Shown piece after piece: positions 1 to 5,217 of a stretch of DNA of 5,319 bases. Every line of letters starts with the position of its first letter. Positions within the stretch are counted from its first letter, which is position 1. The stretch is from an uncultured Collinsella sp. (lineage in GTDB: Bacteria; Actinomycetota; Coriobacteriia; Coriobacteriales; Coriobacteriaceae), in contig CABUZI010000112.1 in assembly GCA_902496005.1 (NCBI GenBank), positions 1 through 5,319 of the forward strand. The letters run 5' to 3'. The position numbers and the translations under genes are program-made. Under the pieces are notes generated by a model. It was given only the letters and a program-made list of their open reading frames with translations, did not search any database and had not been told where the DNA came from.

Positions 1-12
1 GCTGTGTAGGTT

Positions 13-34
13 CCGCCGTTCTACCGAACGGCGG
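13..34. repeat. Short perfect hairpin, 9-bp arms
   Basis: CCGCCGTTC (13-21) and GAACGGCGG (26-34) are exact reverse complements separated by the tetraloop TACC. A 9-bp perfect stem with a 4-base loop is not expected by chance in a window of this size. Neither side carries a T-run, so it is a poor intrinsic terminator on either strand. It may be the downstream structure of a transcript that begins outside the window, or one unit of the repeat-rich stretch that follows. Confidence 0.5.
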
Positions 35-51
35 ACCAGCCGACGCTGCGT

Positions 52-146
52 GGGCCGCATTTGGACAATCTGACGTTCAACTTCAAGGGCGCGACCAGAA
101 GGTCAGCGCCCTTTCGTTTCACGTCACCTTGTCTCAAATGCGGCCC
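52..146. repeat. Long imperfect inverted repeat (95-nt fold-back)
   Basis: GGGCCGCATTTGGACAA (52-68) pairs with 129-146 over 17 bp with one extra base (T134) in the right arm. After a 2x2 internal loop, TGACGT (71-76) pairs with ACGTCA (121-126). After an unpaired section, AAGGGCGC-GACC (85-96) pairs with 101-113 around the loop AGAA, with one bulged A. About 35 base pairs therefore share a single axis. Such a structure could be a small palindromic mobile element of MITE or REP type, a stable RNA 3' end, or a cruciform site. No gene is visible inside it, and its function is unknown. Confidence 0.6.
85..119 (+). terminator. Terminator-like hairpin with T-rich tail
   Basis: The 12-bp GC-rich stem (85-96 with 101-113, loop AGAA, bulged A105) is followed directly by CTTTCGTTT. 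This has the layout of a Rho-independent terminator reading rightward, probably for a gene to the left of the window. The T-run is interrupted by CG, which weakens the call. The hairpin is also the tip of the larger 52-146 fold-back, so it may be part of a repeat element and not a dedicated terminator. Confidence 0.4.
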
Positions 147-162
147 GCTCGCTGTCCGTCCT

Positions 163-224
163 CTACCTGCGGCGCCGCCTTGCTCCGGATGCGGTATGCT
201 CAACCTGCGGCGCCTTAGAGGTAG
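163..224. repeat. Second fold-back sequence with internal direct repeat
   Basis: CTACCT (163-168) is complementary to AGGTAG (219-224), and the self-complementary GGCGCC occurs at 171-176 and again at 209-214, so the two ends can form a two-part stem around a loop of about 32 nt. The same segment contains an exact 12-bp direct repeat, ACCTGCGGCGCC, at 165-176 and 203-214. It abuts the 52-146 fold-back on one side and overlaps the REP-like palindrome on the other, which suggests a cluster of repeat elements. The function is unknown. Confidence 0.35.
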
Positions 225-250
225 TCATTGGGGACGTTCTTAAATGACTA
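221..250. repeat. REP-like palindrome headed by GTAG
   Basis: TAGTCATT (222-229) and AATGACTA (243-250) are perfect 8-bp inverted repeats around a 13-nt centre that contains GGGGACGTTC. The element begins with the tetranucleotide GTAG (221-224). A GTAG or similar tetranucleotide beside a short palindrome is the known signature of REP sequences mobilised by RAYT (IS200/IS605-related Y1) transposases. From memory, GGGGAC-containing palindromes are common around such transposases in several phyla. No RAYT gene lies in the window, so this would be a non-autonomous or relict copy. Confidence 0.4.
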
Positions 251-331
251 GGTTGGGCACATTGCTTTGAGATGTTATTCAATCAGCTGTGATGGCATTT
301 GAGCTGTCTACCTGCTCAAAGTAATTAATAG

Positions 332-502
332 CATGCATCTCCTATTGAAAATATTGCTCAAAATATCGTTCAAGAAGTCGCGGAGCGATTTTTGATGCGT
401 CGTGCGTCAAGTGATTTGGCATGTTCTTGGTTAGATATTGGTCAGTTTTGGGGCGACCTTGCCAAAAGCTTGACGGATGTAGATTTAGACGTCGACGAAT
501 GA
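332..502 (+). pseudogene. Possible 3' remnant of a decayed gene, or small ORF
   Basis: The frame is open from just after a stop at 329-331 to TGA at 500-502. It encodes about 56 residues of ordinary, mixed composition, including NIAQNIVQEVAERF and SWLDIGQFWGDLAK and ending in an acidic tail. The codons are AT-richer than in the flanking core genes. No good start exists at the 5' end. The only reasonable internal start is ATG 395 with GGAG (382-385) 9 nt upstream, which would give a 35-residue peptide. A second readable stretch in another frame (271-324, DVIQSAVMAFELSTCSK then stop) lies just upstream, consistent with a frameshifted relic. I do not recognise the family, and chance is a real alternative. 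Confidence 0.25.
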
Positions 503-566
503 ACACTTCAGGTGGGCTCCAAGCAAAATTCTGGGCTGATTCTCGATAATCGCCTTCAATCGTCCC

Positions 567-593
567 TTGCCAAGTGCTGGTCTCGCGTACAAT
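567..593 (+). promoter_or_regulatory. Candidate sigma-70-type promoter for prmC
   Basis: TTGCCA (567-572) and TACAAT (588-593) are separated by 15 nt; shifting the -35 box one base left gives 16. The -10 box matches the consensus at five of six positions. Transcription would start near 600, leaving a leader of about 40 nt before the prmC ATG. The placement also argues against a prmC start as far upstream as the in-frame TTG at 567, because that codon would lie inside the promoter. Confidence 0.45.
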
Positions 594-609
594 CTGCTCC
601 GACATTCGC

Positions 610-623
610 GCGCCGTCCGGCGC
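610..623 (+). promoter_or_regulatory. Leader hairpin ahead of the prmC ribosome-binding site
   Basis: GCGCCG (610-615) and CGGCGC (618-623) are perfect inverted repeats. As RNA they would form a 5-bp stem with loop GUCC, ending only a few bases before the Shine-Dalgarno stretch AGGGGAGG (629-636). The stem does not cover the ribosome-binding site itself. It may simply stabilise the 5' end of the message, and no regulatory role can be shown from sequence alone. Confidence 0.25.
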
Positions 624-641
624 TTAAGAGGGGAGGGCCCC

Positions 642-1916
642 ATGGCAAACGAGATTTGGACCATCAAGCGTTGTCTCGAGTGGACCAAGGAGTACCTGGC
701 CGAGCGCGGCGAGGAGCACCCCCGTCTTTCTGCCGAGTGGCTGCTCTGCGCTGCCACGGGCCTGGCGCGTATTGACCTATATATGCGTATGGACGAGACG
801 CTTAACGCGTCCCAGCTCGAGACCATGCATGCGGCCGTTGTCCGCCGCGCTAAGGGCGAGCCGCTGCAATACATCACGGGCAGCACGCAGTTTCGCATGA
901 TTGACGTCGCGTGCGCCCCCGGCGTGCTCATTCCGCGTCCCGAGACCGAGATGCTCGTCGAGGAAGTCCTCAATTATCTGGATGCCGAGGTGCTGAGCCC
1001 CGAGGCTGCCGCCCGTCAGCGTGTTGAGCTGCCTTGGAACGATGAGGTCGAGGAGGCACGCAAGGCCGAGGCCGCGCTGGCAGACGAACGGGCGACCGCC
1101 GAGCGCCGCGCCGCTAACCTGACGGCCGCCGACGAGGCGGCGCTGGGCGGCGATGTGCTGGGCAGTCGCGCCTATGCCGAGGAACTGGCCGACCGCGAGG
1201 CCGAGGAAGCCGCCGCGCAGGCAGCAGAAGCCGAAGCGGCAGAAGCAGAGGCCATGGAAACCCCCGAGCCCGAGCTCGACGAATACGGCATCGCCATTGA
1301 GGACAACGACCAACAGGCGACTCCCGCGCAAGATGCCGCCGAGGCTAACGTATCTGCCCCAGCCGAGCCCCGCACTGCCCGCGTTCTCGAGGTCGGCTGC
1401 GGCACGGGCTGCATTTCGCTCTCCCTTGCCTGGGAGCGCCGCGGGCACGTTACCTGCACTGCTACCGATATCGAGCCGCGCGCCATCGACCTTGCTACCA
1501 AAAACCGCGATGCGCTTGGCCTCACGTCCGACGAGGTCGCCTTCAGCCTCACAAACCTGGTGAGCTCCATTCCCCGCGAAGAGTGGGGCACCTTTGACGT
1601 ACTCGTCTCCAACCCGCCCTACATCCCCACCGATGTCATGCGCTCGCTGCCGCATGAGGTCAAGGACTTTGAGCCCGATCTGGCGCTCGAGGGCGGTGCC
1701 GACGGTCTCGATATCTTCCGCCGCCTGCTCAACGCGGCGCCCTACATGCTGCGTGCCGGCGGCCTGTTTGCCTGCGAGCTCTACGAGGGCGCGCTCGACG
1801 CCGCGGCCGAGCTCTGTCGTCAAGCAGGCCTTTCGGACGTGCGTATCGTCCACGACCTCACCGATCGTCCCCGCATCGTTCGAGCCATCGTCACCGAGCC
1901 CAAACAGCGTATTTAA
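642..1916 (+). CDS. prmC: PrmC/HemK: release factor glutamine N5-methyltransferase, with long insertion
   Basis: The product transfers a methyl group from S-adenosylmethionine to the glutamine of the GGQ motif in peptide-chain release factors RF1 and RF2, in the cytoplasm. The ATG at 642 follows AGGGGAGG (629-636) at good spacing. The N-terminal helical domain carries GEPLQYITG (residues 72-80) and IPRPETE (to residue 103). The Rossmann methyltransferase domain has the SAM-binding motif EVGCGTG (250-256) and the catalytic NPPY (324-327), which identifies N5-glutamine methyltransferases. Length is 424 residues, against about 280 for usual PrmC. The excess lies at residues 116-243, an Ala/Glu-rich and partly low-complexity linker between the two domains that is probably disordered or helical. 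Both flanking domains appear intact, so activity is likely retained. prfA, the usual upstream neighbour, is not in the window. Confidence 0.94.
   Translation: MANEIWTIKRCLEWTKEYLAERGEEHPRLSAEWLLCAATGLARIDLYMRMDETLNASQLETMHAAVVRRAKGEPLQYITGSTQFRMIDVACAPGVLIPRPETEMLVEEVLNYLDAEVLSPEAAARQRVELPWNDEVEEARKAEAALADERATAERRAANLTAADEAALGGDVLGSRAYAEELADREAEEAAAQAAEAEAAEAEAMETPEPELDEYGIAIEDNDQQATPAQDAAEANVSAPAEPRTARVLEVGCGTGCISLSLAWERRGHVTCTATDIEPRAIDLATKNRDALGLTSDEVAFSLTNLVSSIPREEWGTFDVLVSNPPYIPTDVMRSLPHEVKDFEPDLALEGGADGLDIFRRLLNAAPYMLRAGGLFACELYEGALDAAAELCRQAGLSDVRIVHDLTDRPRIVRAIVTEPKQRI
1197..1253 (+). repeat. Low-complexity Ala/Glu codon tract inside prmC
   Basis: Nineteen consecutive codons (PrmC residues 186-204) encode only Glu, Ala and Gln (EAEEAAAQAAEAEAAEAEA), built from repeated GCn and GAn triplets. 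This type of tract tends to vary in length by slippage or unequal recombination, so its length may differ between strains without breaking the frame. The encoded segment favours a charged single helix or a disordered linker. Confidence 0.6.
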
Positions 1917-1949
1917 GCTGAATAAATAGACATTTGCGCAAGTTTGTCC

Positions 1950-1977
1950 TTGCAATATACCGTAAAACTTCTACTAT
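1950..1977 (+). promoter_or_regulatory. Candidate promoter of the toxin-antitoxin operon
   Basis: TTGCAA (1950-1955) and TACTAT (1972-1977) are separated by 16 nt in a markedly AT-rich gap after prmC, each matching the consensus at four of six positions. Transcription from it would start near 1984, inside the AAGGAG Shine-Dalgarno of the toxin (1980-1985). That conflict leaves an alternative pair, TTGCGC (1934-1939) with TATACC (1956-1961), as a serious rival that would keep the ribosome-binding site whole. Confidence 0.45.
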
Positions 1978-1982
1978 AGAAG
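1968..1982. promoter_or_regulatory. Palindromic candidate operator for the antitoxin
   Basis: CTTCTA (1968-1973) and TAGAAG (1977-1982) form a perfect inverted repeat with a 3-base centre. It covers the proposed -10 box and runs into the Shine-Dalgarno sequence of the toxin. HTH antitoxins of this class commonly repress their own operon by binding such short palindromes at the promoter. Six-base arms alone are not rare by chance, so the case rests on position. Binding is inferred, not shown. Confidence 0.45.
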
Positions 1983-1991
1983 GAGAAAGGT

Positions 1992-2387
1992 ATGTCAAAT
2001 CAGCTGCATCGGTACCGTATCGTGCTTGATTACATTGAACCTTGGCTTGATGAGCAGGATGAAGCTACGCTGAAGCAGATTTATGCAGACCTTTTGGTGC
2101 TCGAGAAGGAAGGTCCCAGCCTTGGTCGTCCGCTGGTTGACCGCGTAAAGGGCTCGAAGCTTCATCATTTAAAGGAGCTGAGAGTGACGTCGTGTGGTGG
2201 GCAGGTGATTCGCATCCTCTTCGCCTTTGACCCCAAGCGCCAGGCGGTATTGCTATTGGCGGGTGATAAGTCGCGAGCGGGATCGTCAAGGGCAAAATGG
2301 AACGGTTGGTATGCGATCAACATTCCAAGGGCCGAGCAAATATACCGTCGCCACGTAAGGAGGCTCGATCGAGATGGAACTGCATGA
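1992..2387 (+). CDS. Type II toxin, RelE/ParE superfamily, HigB/Gp49-like
   Basis: The product is a 131-residue basic protein of the Gp49-like branch of the RelE/HigB toxins, whose characterised members are ribosome-dependent mRNA endonucleases. The family pattern is clear: GSKLHHLKELRV (54-65), the core strands IRILFAFDPKRQAVLLLAGDKS (in 73-94) and the C-terminal helix region around WYAINIPRAEQIYRRHV (106-122). AAGGAG (1980-1985) lies 6 nt before the ATG. The gene ends 14 bases inside the downstream HTH gene. Toxin-first order is typical of HigBA-type modules, unlike most type II systems. Its codons are less GC-rich than those of prmC or glpK, suggesting horizontal acquisition. Toxicity and RNA cleavage are inferred from family membership. 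Confidence 0.88.
   Translation: MSNQLHRYRIVLDYIEPWLDEQDEATLKQIYADLLVLEKEGPSLGRPLVDRVKGSKLHHLKELRVTSCGGQVIRILFAFDPKRQAVLLLAGDKSRAGSSRAKWNGWYAINIPRAEQIYRRHVRRLDRDGTA
2357..2363 (+). promoter_or_regulatory. Strong ribosome-binding site for the antitoxin, inside the toxin gene
   Basis: AAGGAGG (2357-2363) lies 10 nt before the antitoxin ATG at 2374 and within the last codons of the toxin. A near-consensus site allows the antitoxin to be translated independently and efficiently, helping keep antitoxin in excess despite being the second gene. It also fixes the start at 2374 over the in-frame ATG at 2389. Confidence 0.75.
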
Positions 2388-2676
2388 GTATATGGAATCT
2401 CGCGGGATAACACGCGACTCCATTACCGCCGAGCAGGAGAGGACTCGCGATCGTATCGAAGCCTATAAGCTTGCTCAGATTCGCAGGTTAAAAGATCTAA
2501 CACAGGCGTCGGTCGCCCAGTCGATGGGCGTTTCTCAAAAACGTGTATCCGAGCTCGAGCGTGGGGAGTTGGGTTCGATGAGGCTCGACACGCTGAGCAG
2601 GTACGCAGAGAGCCTCGGCGGAAAACTGGTTGCAAGCATCGAGTTTCCCGATCGTACCGTTACGCTTGCGCGCTAA
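2374..2676 (+). CDS. XRE-family HTH antitoxin, HigA-like
   Basis: The 100-residue product is the cognate antitoxin: it is expected to bind and neutralise the upstream toxin and to repress the operon with its DNA-binding domain. The helix-turn-helix covers about residues 36-72, with LTQASVAQSMGVSQKRVSELERGE as recognisable core and LDTLSRYAESLGGKL (71-85) as the usual following helix. The N-terminal 35 residues are charged and helical, and the last 15 (ASIEFPDRTVTLAR) form a short tail; either could contact the toxin. It overlaps the toxin gene by 14 bp, so the two are surely co-transcribed. No convincing terminator follows it, so transcription may continue toward tsaC. A stand-alone regulator is unlikely given the overlap. 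Confidence 0.9.
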   Translation: MELHEYMESRGITRDSITAEQERTRDRIEAYKLAQIRRLKDLTQASVAQSMGVSQKRVSELERGELGSMRLDTLSRYAESLGGKLVASIEFPDRTVTLAR

Positions 2677-2766
2677 AAATCTTCAATTAACCCCCTCACT
2701 TTCACCGACTACTAGAGCCGCTCACCAAACCAACATGCGCTCTGGGCAAATAGGTTGAACGTTTCG

Positions 2767-2775
2767 TGCGAGAAT
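2767..2775 (+). promoter_or_regulatory. Weak extended -10 candidate before tsaC
   Basis: In the 148-bp gap between antitoxin and tsaC, TGC-GAGAAT (2767-2775) resembles an extended -10 element, with the hexamer matching at four positions. No good -35 box sits at the right distance; TTGAAC at 2755-2760 is too close to pair with it. Transcription would start near 2782, about 40 nt before the tsaC ATG. Otherwise this gap shows no hairpin with a T-run and no small gene. Confidence 0.2.
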
Positions 2776-2824
2776 GCCCCACAGTAAACAAACTTGCACC
2801 AGAGCGTAAGGGGCTGGCATACAC

Positions 2825-3568
2825 ATGCAGACGGTCTATCGGGTATACGAGGGAGCGCGCGAGCCGCATCGGCTTGCAGTCGAGCGCACGGCCGAGCTAC
2901 TCGGTCGCGGTGGCCTGGCGCTTATTCCAACCGAGACGGTCTACGGTGTCGCCGTGGCGGTCAACGCCTTCTCGGATGCCGTTCCACAAGATACAAGTGA
3001 ACCTCTGCCGTGGCCGCGCGATCCGCAGGCCACCGTCAACGGCGCCGCGGCCCCCGCCCTCGGTACCGGATATCGTCGCATCTTTACCCTCAAGCAGCGC
3101 GAGCTCACCCAAACGGTTGCCTGGCTGGTCGATGATGCCGAGGCACTCGACCGCTATGGCGTTGATATCCCTAACGAGGCCCGCGTGCTCGCCCGACGAT
3201 GCTGGCCGGGCGCCCTGACTATCGTGGTCAAGGCGGCCCCCTGCGTGCCGACCTTTATGCGCGCCGCCGACGACACGGTGGCACTTCGCGCTTCGGCCTC
3301 GCCCGTGGTTCAGGCGCTCATCCGCGCCTGCGGCAGCCCTCTTGCCTGCACCAGCGCCAACACGCACGGCGCGCCCGCGCCGGCAAGTTTTGTCACGGTG
3401 GAGGAGCGCATCCTGGAGGGGGTCGATGTGGCTGTCGATGCAGGTGAGACCCCGTGTCGCGACGCCTCAACCATCGTGTCGTTTCAGCGCGGCGAGCTCC
3501 AGATCCTGCGCCAAGGCGCGCTCCCCGCATCAGAGATCGAGCGGGTCCTGTCCGACCCGATGCAATAG
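2825..3568 (+). CDS. tsaC: TsaC/Sua5 (YrdC domain) L-threonylcarbamoyladenylate synthase
   Basis: The enzyme makes threonylcarbamoyl-AMP from L-threonine, bicarbonate and ATP, the first step of t6A formation at position 37 of ANN-decoding tRNAs, in the cytoplasm. Visible motifs are PTETVYG (35-41), K-Q-R (90-92), WPGALTIVV (127-135) and the nucleotide-site SAN (177-179). The ATG follows AAGGGG (2808-2813) by 11 nt. At 247 residues it is longer than short TsaC proteins (about 190) and lacks the extra C-terminal domain of full Sua5 (about 340). The excess is mainly a Pro/Ala-rich insertion at about 54-82. The usual KGRPxxxPL stretch reads KQRELTQTV, so the Pro residues normally beside the active site are missing. 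Its 13-bp spacing to glpK suggests a shared transcript. Confidence 0.9.
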   Translation: MQTVYRVYEGAREPHRLAVERTAELLGRGGLALIPTETVYGVAVAVNAFSDAVPQDTSEPLPWPRDPQATVNGAAAPALGTGYRRIFTLKQRELTQTVAWLVDDAEALDRYGVDIPNEARVLARRCWPGALTIVVKAAPCVPTFMRAADDTVALRASASPVVQALIRACGSPLACTSANTHGAPAPASFVTVEERILEGVDVAVDAGETPCRDASTIVSFQRGELQILRQGALPASEIERVLSDPMQ

Positions 3569-3581
3569 AAAGGTGTAAGCG

Positions 3582-5123
3582 ATGTCGTTGAATCTGGGCA
3601 GCCTGGGCATGGAAGATGCCTCGTTTAACTTTGGCGGTTCCTACATCATGGCGCTCGACTGCGGCACCACCTCGGTACTTGCGACCATCGTCGACGAGTA
3701 TGGATGCATCGTCGCGCAGGCACGTCGCAGCGTCAAAACGAGTTTTCCGCGTCCCGGTTGGGTAGAGCAAGACCCCATGACGGTCCTTGCCAGCCAGATT
3801 GCCGTCATGATGGAGGTTCAGTTTAAGAGCGGCATCCATTCTGACCGCATCGCCGCCATCGGCATCTCCAACCAGCGCGAGACCACGGTGGTCTGGGACC
3901 GCGTGAGCGGCCAGCCCATCTATAACGCCATCGTATGGCAGTGCCGCCGTACCGCGCCGGCGATCGACGCGTTGGTTGAACAGGGTTGCGAGGAGCTGGT
4001 GCGCTCCCGCACGGGACTCACGCTTGACCCGTATTTCTCGGCCTCCAAGGTGCAGTGGATTCTCGACAACGTCGACGGCGCACGCGAGAGCGCGGCGGCG
4101 GGCGACCTCATGTTTGGCACCATCGACACCTGGCTCATCTACAACCTCACCGGCGGCCAGGTCTTTGCCACCGACTACACCAATGCCAGCCGCACGGCAC
4201 TCTTTAATATCCATACGCTCGATTGGGACGACGACCTGCTGGCGCTCTTTGACGTCCCACGTTCCATGATGCCCGAGGTTCGCTGGAGCTCGGGCGACTA
4301 CGGCCGCGTCGCGAGCGACATCATGACCAACATGCCGCCCATCATGGGCGTGGCGGGTGACCAACAGGCGTCGCTGTTCGGCCACTGCTGTTTCCGTCCC
4401 GGCCAGACCAAAAACACCTATGGCACGGGCTGCTTTATGCTCATGAACACCGGCGACGAGATCGTCGAATCCAAGAATGGCCTGGTCTCCACCATCGGTA
4501 TCGCTGCGGACGGCAAAGTCAGCTATGCGCTCGAGGGCTCTATTTTTGCCGCCGGCTCAACGATGAATTGGCTTCGCAACAACATGGGCATCATCTCGAG
4601 CGTGAGCGAGTCGGCACAACTCGCCGCTTCGATTAGCGACAACGAGGGCTGCTACTTCGTTCCCGCCTTTGCGGGTTTGGGTGCTCCCTGGTGGGACCCG
4701 CATGCCCGCGGTATCGTGTGCGGTCTGACCGGCGCCTCGAGCCGTGCGACCATCGTACGTGCCGCCTGCGAATCCATGGCATATCAGAGCTACGACGTGC
4801 TGCGCGCCATGGAGCAGGACGTGGGGCTTTCGATTGAGCGCCTGTCTGTCGATGGCGGTGCCTCGCGTAACGAGTTCATCATGCAATTCCAGGCCGACCT
4901 GCTGGATATCCCCGTGCTGCAATGCGAGACGGTGGAGACCACGGCAATCGGTGCCGCGTACTTGGCGGGTCTTGCCGTCGGCTATTGGGAAGACCTGGAA
5001 GAGCTGGAGCAAAATGCCCAGATCGTTAGGACCTTCCTTCCCCACATGTCCGCCGAGCGCCGCGAGCAAAACCTTGCGGGCTGGCGTGATGCGGTCAGGC
5101 GCTCGCTCAGCACCGCACAGTAG
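3582..5123 (+). CDS. glpK: Glycerol kinase, FGGY family
   Basis: GlpK phosphorylates glycerol with ATP to sn-glycerol 3-phosphate in the cytoplasm. The 513-residue product covers both FGGY actin-like domains. Glycerol-contact residues known from E. coli are all present: Arg99-Glu100 in NQRETT, Tyr151 in DPYFS, Asp260-Gln261 in AGDQQ, and Phe285 in GTGCF. GTIDTWLIYNLTGG and YTNASRTALFNIHTLDWDD are also typical of GlpK. The start follows GAAAGGTG (3568-3575). It gives about 16 extra N-terminal residues; M10 and M23 are possible but lack a ribosome-binding site. Oddities: the P-loop reads DCGTTSVL where GlpK usually has DQGTTSSR, so the Arg equivalent to E. coli Arg17 is Leu33. The loop before AGDQQ lacks both the glycine-rich FBP-binding sequence and the histidine phosphorylated by HPr in Firmicutes. 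No transporter gene accompanies it. Confidence 0.94.
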   Translation: MSLNLGSLGMEDASFNFGGSYIMALDCGTTSVLATIVDEYGCIVAQARRSVKTSFPRPGWVEQDPMTVLASQIAVMMEVQFKSGIHSDRIAAIGISNQRETTVVWDRVSGQPIYNAIVWQCRRTAPAIDALVEQGCEELVRSRTGLTLDPYFSASKVQWILDNVDGARESAAAGDLMFGTIDTWLIYNLTGGQVFATDYTNASRTALFNIHTLDWDDDLLALFDVPRSMMPEVRWSSGDYGRVASDIMTNMPPIMGVAGDQQASLFGHCCFRPGQTKNTYGTGCFMLMNTGDEIVESKNGLVSTIGIAADGKVSYALEGSIFAAGSTMNWLRNNMGIISSVSESAQLAASISDNEGCYFVPAFAGLGAPWWDPHARGIVCGLTGASSRATIVRAACESMAYQSYDVLRAMEQDVGLSIERLSVDGGASRNEFIMQFQADLLDIPVLQCETVETTAIGAAYLAGLAVGYWEDLEELEQNAQIVRTFLPHMSAERREQNLAGWRDAVRRSLSTAQ

Positions 5124-5195
5124 GGCTGCGATGGGCTGCTCGATACAACAAACCGCTAAACTAATGCATGGCGTGCGGCGGCAACATTGCTGCGC

Positions 5196-5217
5196 GCCTT
5201 GTCAGCAAGGCCGTTTT
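5196..5217 (+). terminator. Weak terminator-like hairpin after glpK
   Basis: GCCTTG (5196-5201) and CAAGGC (5206-5211) form a 6-bp stem with loop TCAG, followed by CGTTTT. It lies 70 nt after the glpK stop and 35 nt before upp. The short T-run makes it a modest terminator, perhaps partial. Its right arm overlaps the left arm of a second hairpin, GGCCG/CGGCC (5209-5223), so the two cannot form together. Confidence 0.35.

Noticed and set aside
11..38. tRNA 3' end or anticodon-arm look-alike ending in GGACCA
   Set aside because: The hairpin has a 4-base loop, no T-arm consensus and no D-arm or acceptor partner in view, so it is not a tRNA fragment.
61..243. A TTG-started 60-residue frame with two CxxC pairs resembling a zinc ribbon
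   Set aside because: It lacks a ribosome-binding site, runs through the long palindromes, and its Cys-Gly pairs come from repeated TGCGG sequence; chance is the better explanation.
342..605. Minus-strand 87-residue open frame
   Set aside because: No ribosome-binding site precedes the start, no family is recognisable, and it runs across the prmC promoter region and the opposite-strand relic.
567..641. TTG at 567 as start of prmC, adding 25 residues
   Set aside because: The added residues do not resemble PrmC, the codon sits in the likely promoter, and ATG 642 has a strong AGGGGAGG site and the expected N-terminus.
500..641. T-box or riboswitch leader before prmC
   Set aside because: No T-box consensus, no terminator/antiterminator pair and no recognisable riboswitch core; only a short hairpin is present.
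777..1955. Long minus-strand open frame opposite prmC
   Set aside because: Gly/Leu-rich shadow caused by high-GC codon bias of prmC; it has no recognisable domain.
1954..2348. Ten-base direct repeat AATATACCGT at 1954-1963 and 2339-2348 flanking the toxin
   Set aside because: Several 10-base repeats are expected by chance in 5.3 kb, and the second copy lies within toxin codons, so it is not evidence of insertion ends.
3393..4385. Long minus-strand open frame opposite tsaC and glpK
   Set aside because: It spans two well-identified genes on the other strand and reads as an antisense shadow.
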